Below, piece by piece: positions 63,959-64,000 of a stretch of 64,000 bases of DNA. Source of the DNA: JAFEDN01 sp963795715 (GTDB taxonomy: Bacteria > Pseudomonadota > Gammaproteobacteria > Coxiellales > Coxiellaceae); NCBI GenBank assembly GCA_963795715.1, contig CAWCIY010000003.1, positions 868,001-932,000 of the forward strand, read 5' to 3'. Position numbers and translations under genes: made by a program. Under the pieces are notes generated by a model that made no database searches, was not told the DNA's origin, and saw only the letters and a program-made list of their open reading frames with translations. Positions within the stretch are counted from its first letter, which is position 1; the number at the start of each line of letters is the position of its first letter.

Positions 63959-64000
63959 GTCTCAAAATTTAAATATGCCGGGTATTTTTCACCTTTGACA

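Overview
The window looks like part of the chromosome of a gammaproteobacterium of the Legionellales (Coxiella/Rickettsiella/Legionella side), probably host- or protist-associated. The reasons are a fis-purH-purD cluster, several long AT-rich genes of unknown function, eukaryotic-like domains (an F-box protein, and an ankyrin protein with an HExxH motif), many insertion sequences and small palindromic elements, and a number of genes broken by single-base indels. The taxonomic call is an inference from gene content and rRNA-operon style; no search was run.

Layout. 1-4050: tail of a frameshifted gcvPB, an unknown small gene, an IS4-like end, a decayed gene, a possible cysteine-protease-like protein and an IS3 orfA fragment. 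4058-8836: NAD salvage (pncB-pncA), an M23 peptidase and tyrS. 9028-14726: one complete rRNA operon (16S, tRNA-Ile, tRNA-Ala, 23S, 5S) with promoter, boxA sites, processing stems and terminator. 14760-22601: a YegD-like Hsp70, a secreted protein, a cyanide-insensitive-type bd oxidase locus (cydA broken, cydB intact, plus a 36-residue DUF2474 gene), a DUF4153 protein and an unknown coiled-coil protein. 22730-24334: an IS110-family element between palindromic repeats. 24317-27118: folD, a yafS-like methyltransferase, rnhA and dnaQ.

27088-31372 is the most striking region. Two degenerate, mutually diverged IS4-type copies bracket an HExxH/ankyrin gene and an ohr remnant. The whole block has inverted outer ends and an 11-bp direct repeat, and it sits inside the 3' end of dnaQ. 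Removing it restores a normal dnaQ stop. A separate IS66-family element with a perfect 8-bp duplication is nested in the right arm.

31468-41385: an F-box protein, purD and purH/fis separated by a 178-bp palindromic MITE, a PIN/Phd toxin-antitoxin pair, mutT, a Gfo/Idh/MocA oxidoreductase, the agmatine-to-putrescine pair aguA/aguB, and a small two-gene membrane operon. 41462-44828: a second intact IS66 element, a lysR gene cut by a TA-flanked MITE, a frameshifted hicA with intact hicB, and a shortened XRE-like gene. 44818-52314: yjbQ, the giant helicase lhr, a polysaccharide deacetylase, an MHS-family transporter and a cyclase-family hydrolase. 52407-64000: a 1522-residue unknown protein, another copy of the 178-bp MITE, a FUSC-like membrane protein, a decayed SnoaL-like gene, an isochorismatase-family protein without the usual Cys, a GcvA-type LysR regulator, a 696-residue unknown protein and a Bcr/CflA-type efflux pump.

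Recurrent themes are palindromes that supply the stop codons of genes (gcvPB, folD, the deacetylase), MITEs with clear target duplications, insertion sequences whose 5' hairpins bury the transposase ribosome-binding site, and ongoing pseudogene formation (gcvPB, cydA, lysR, hicA, SnoaL, ohr).
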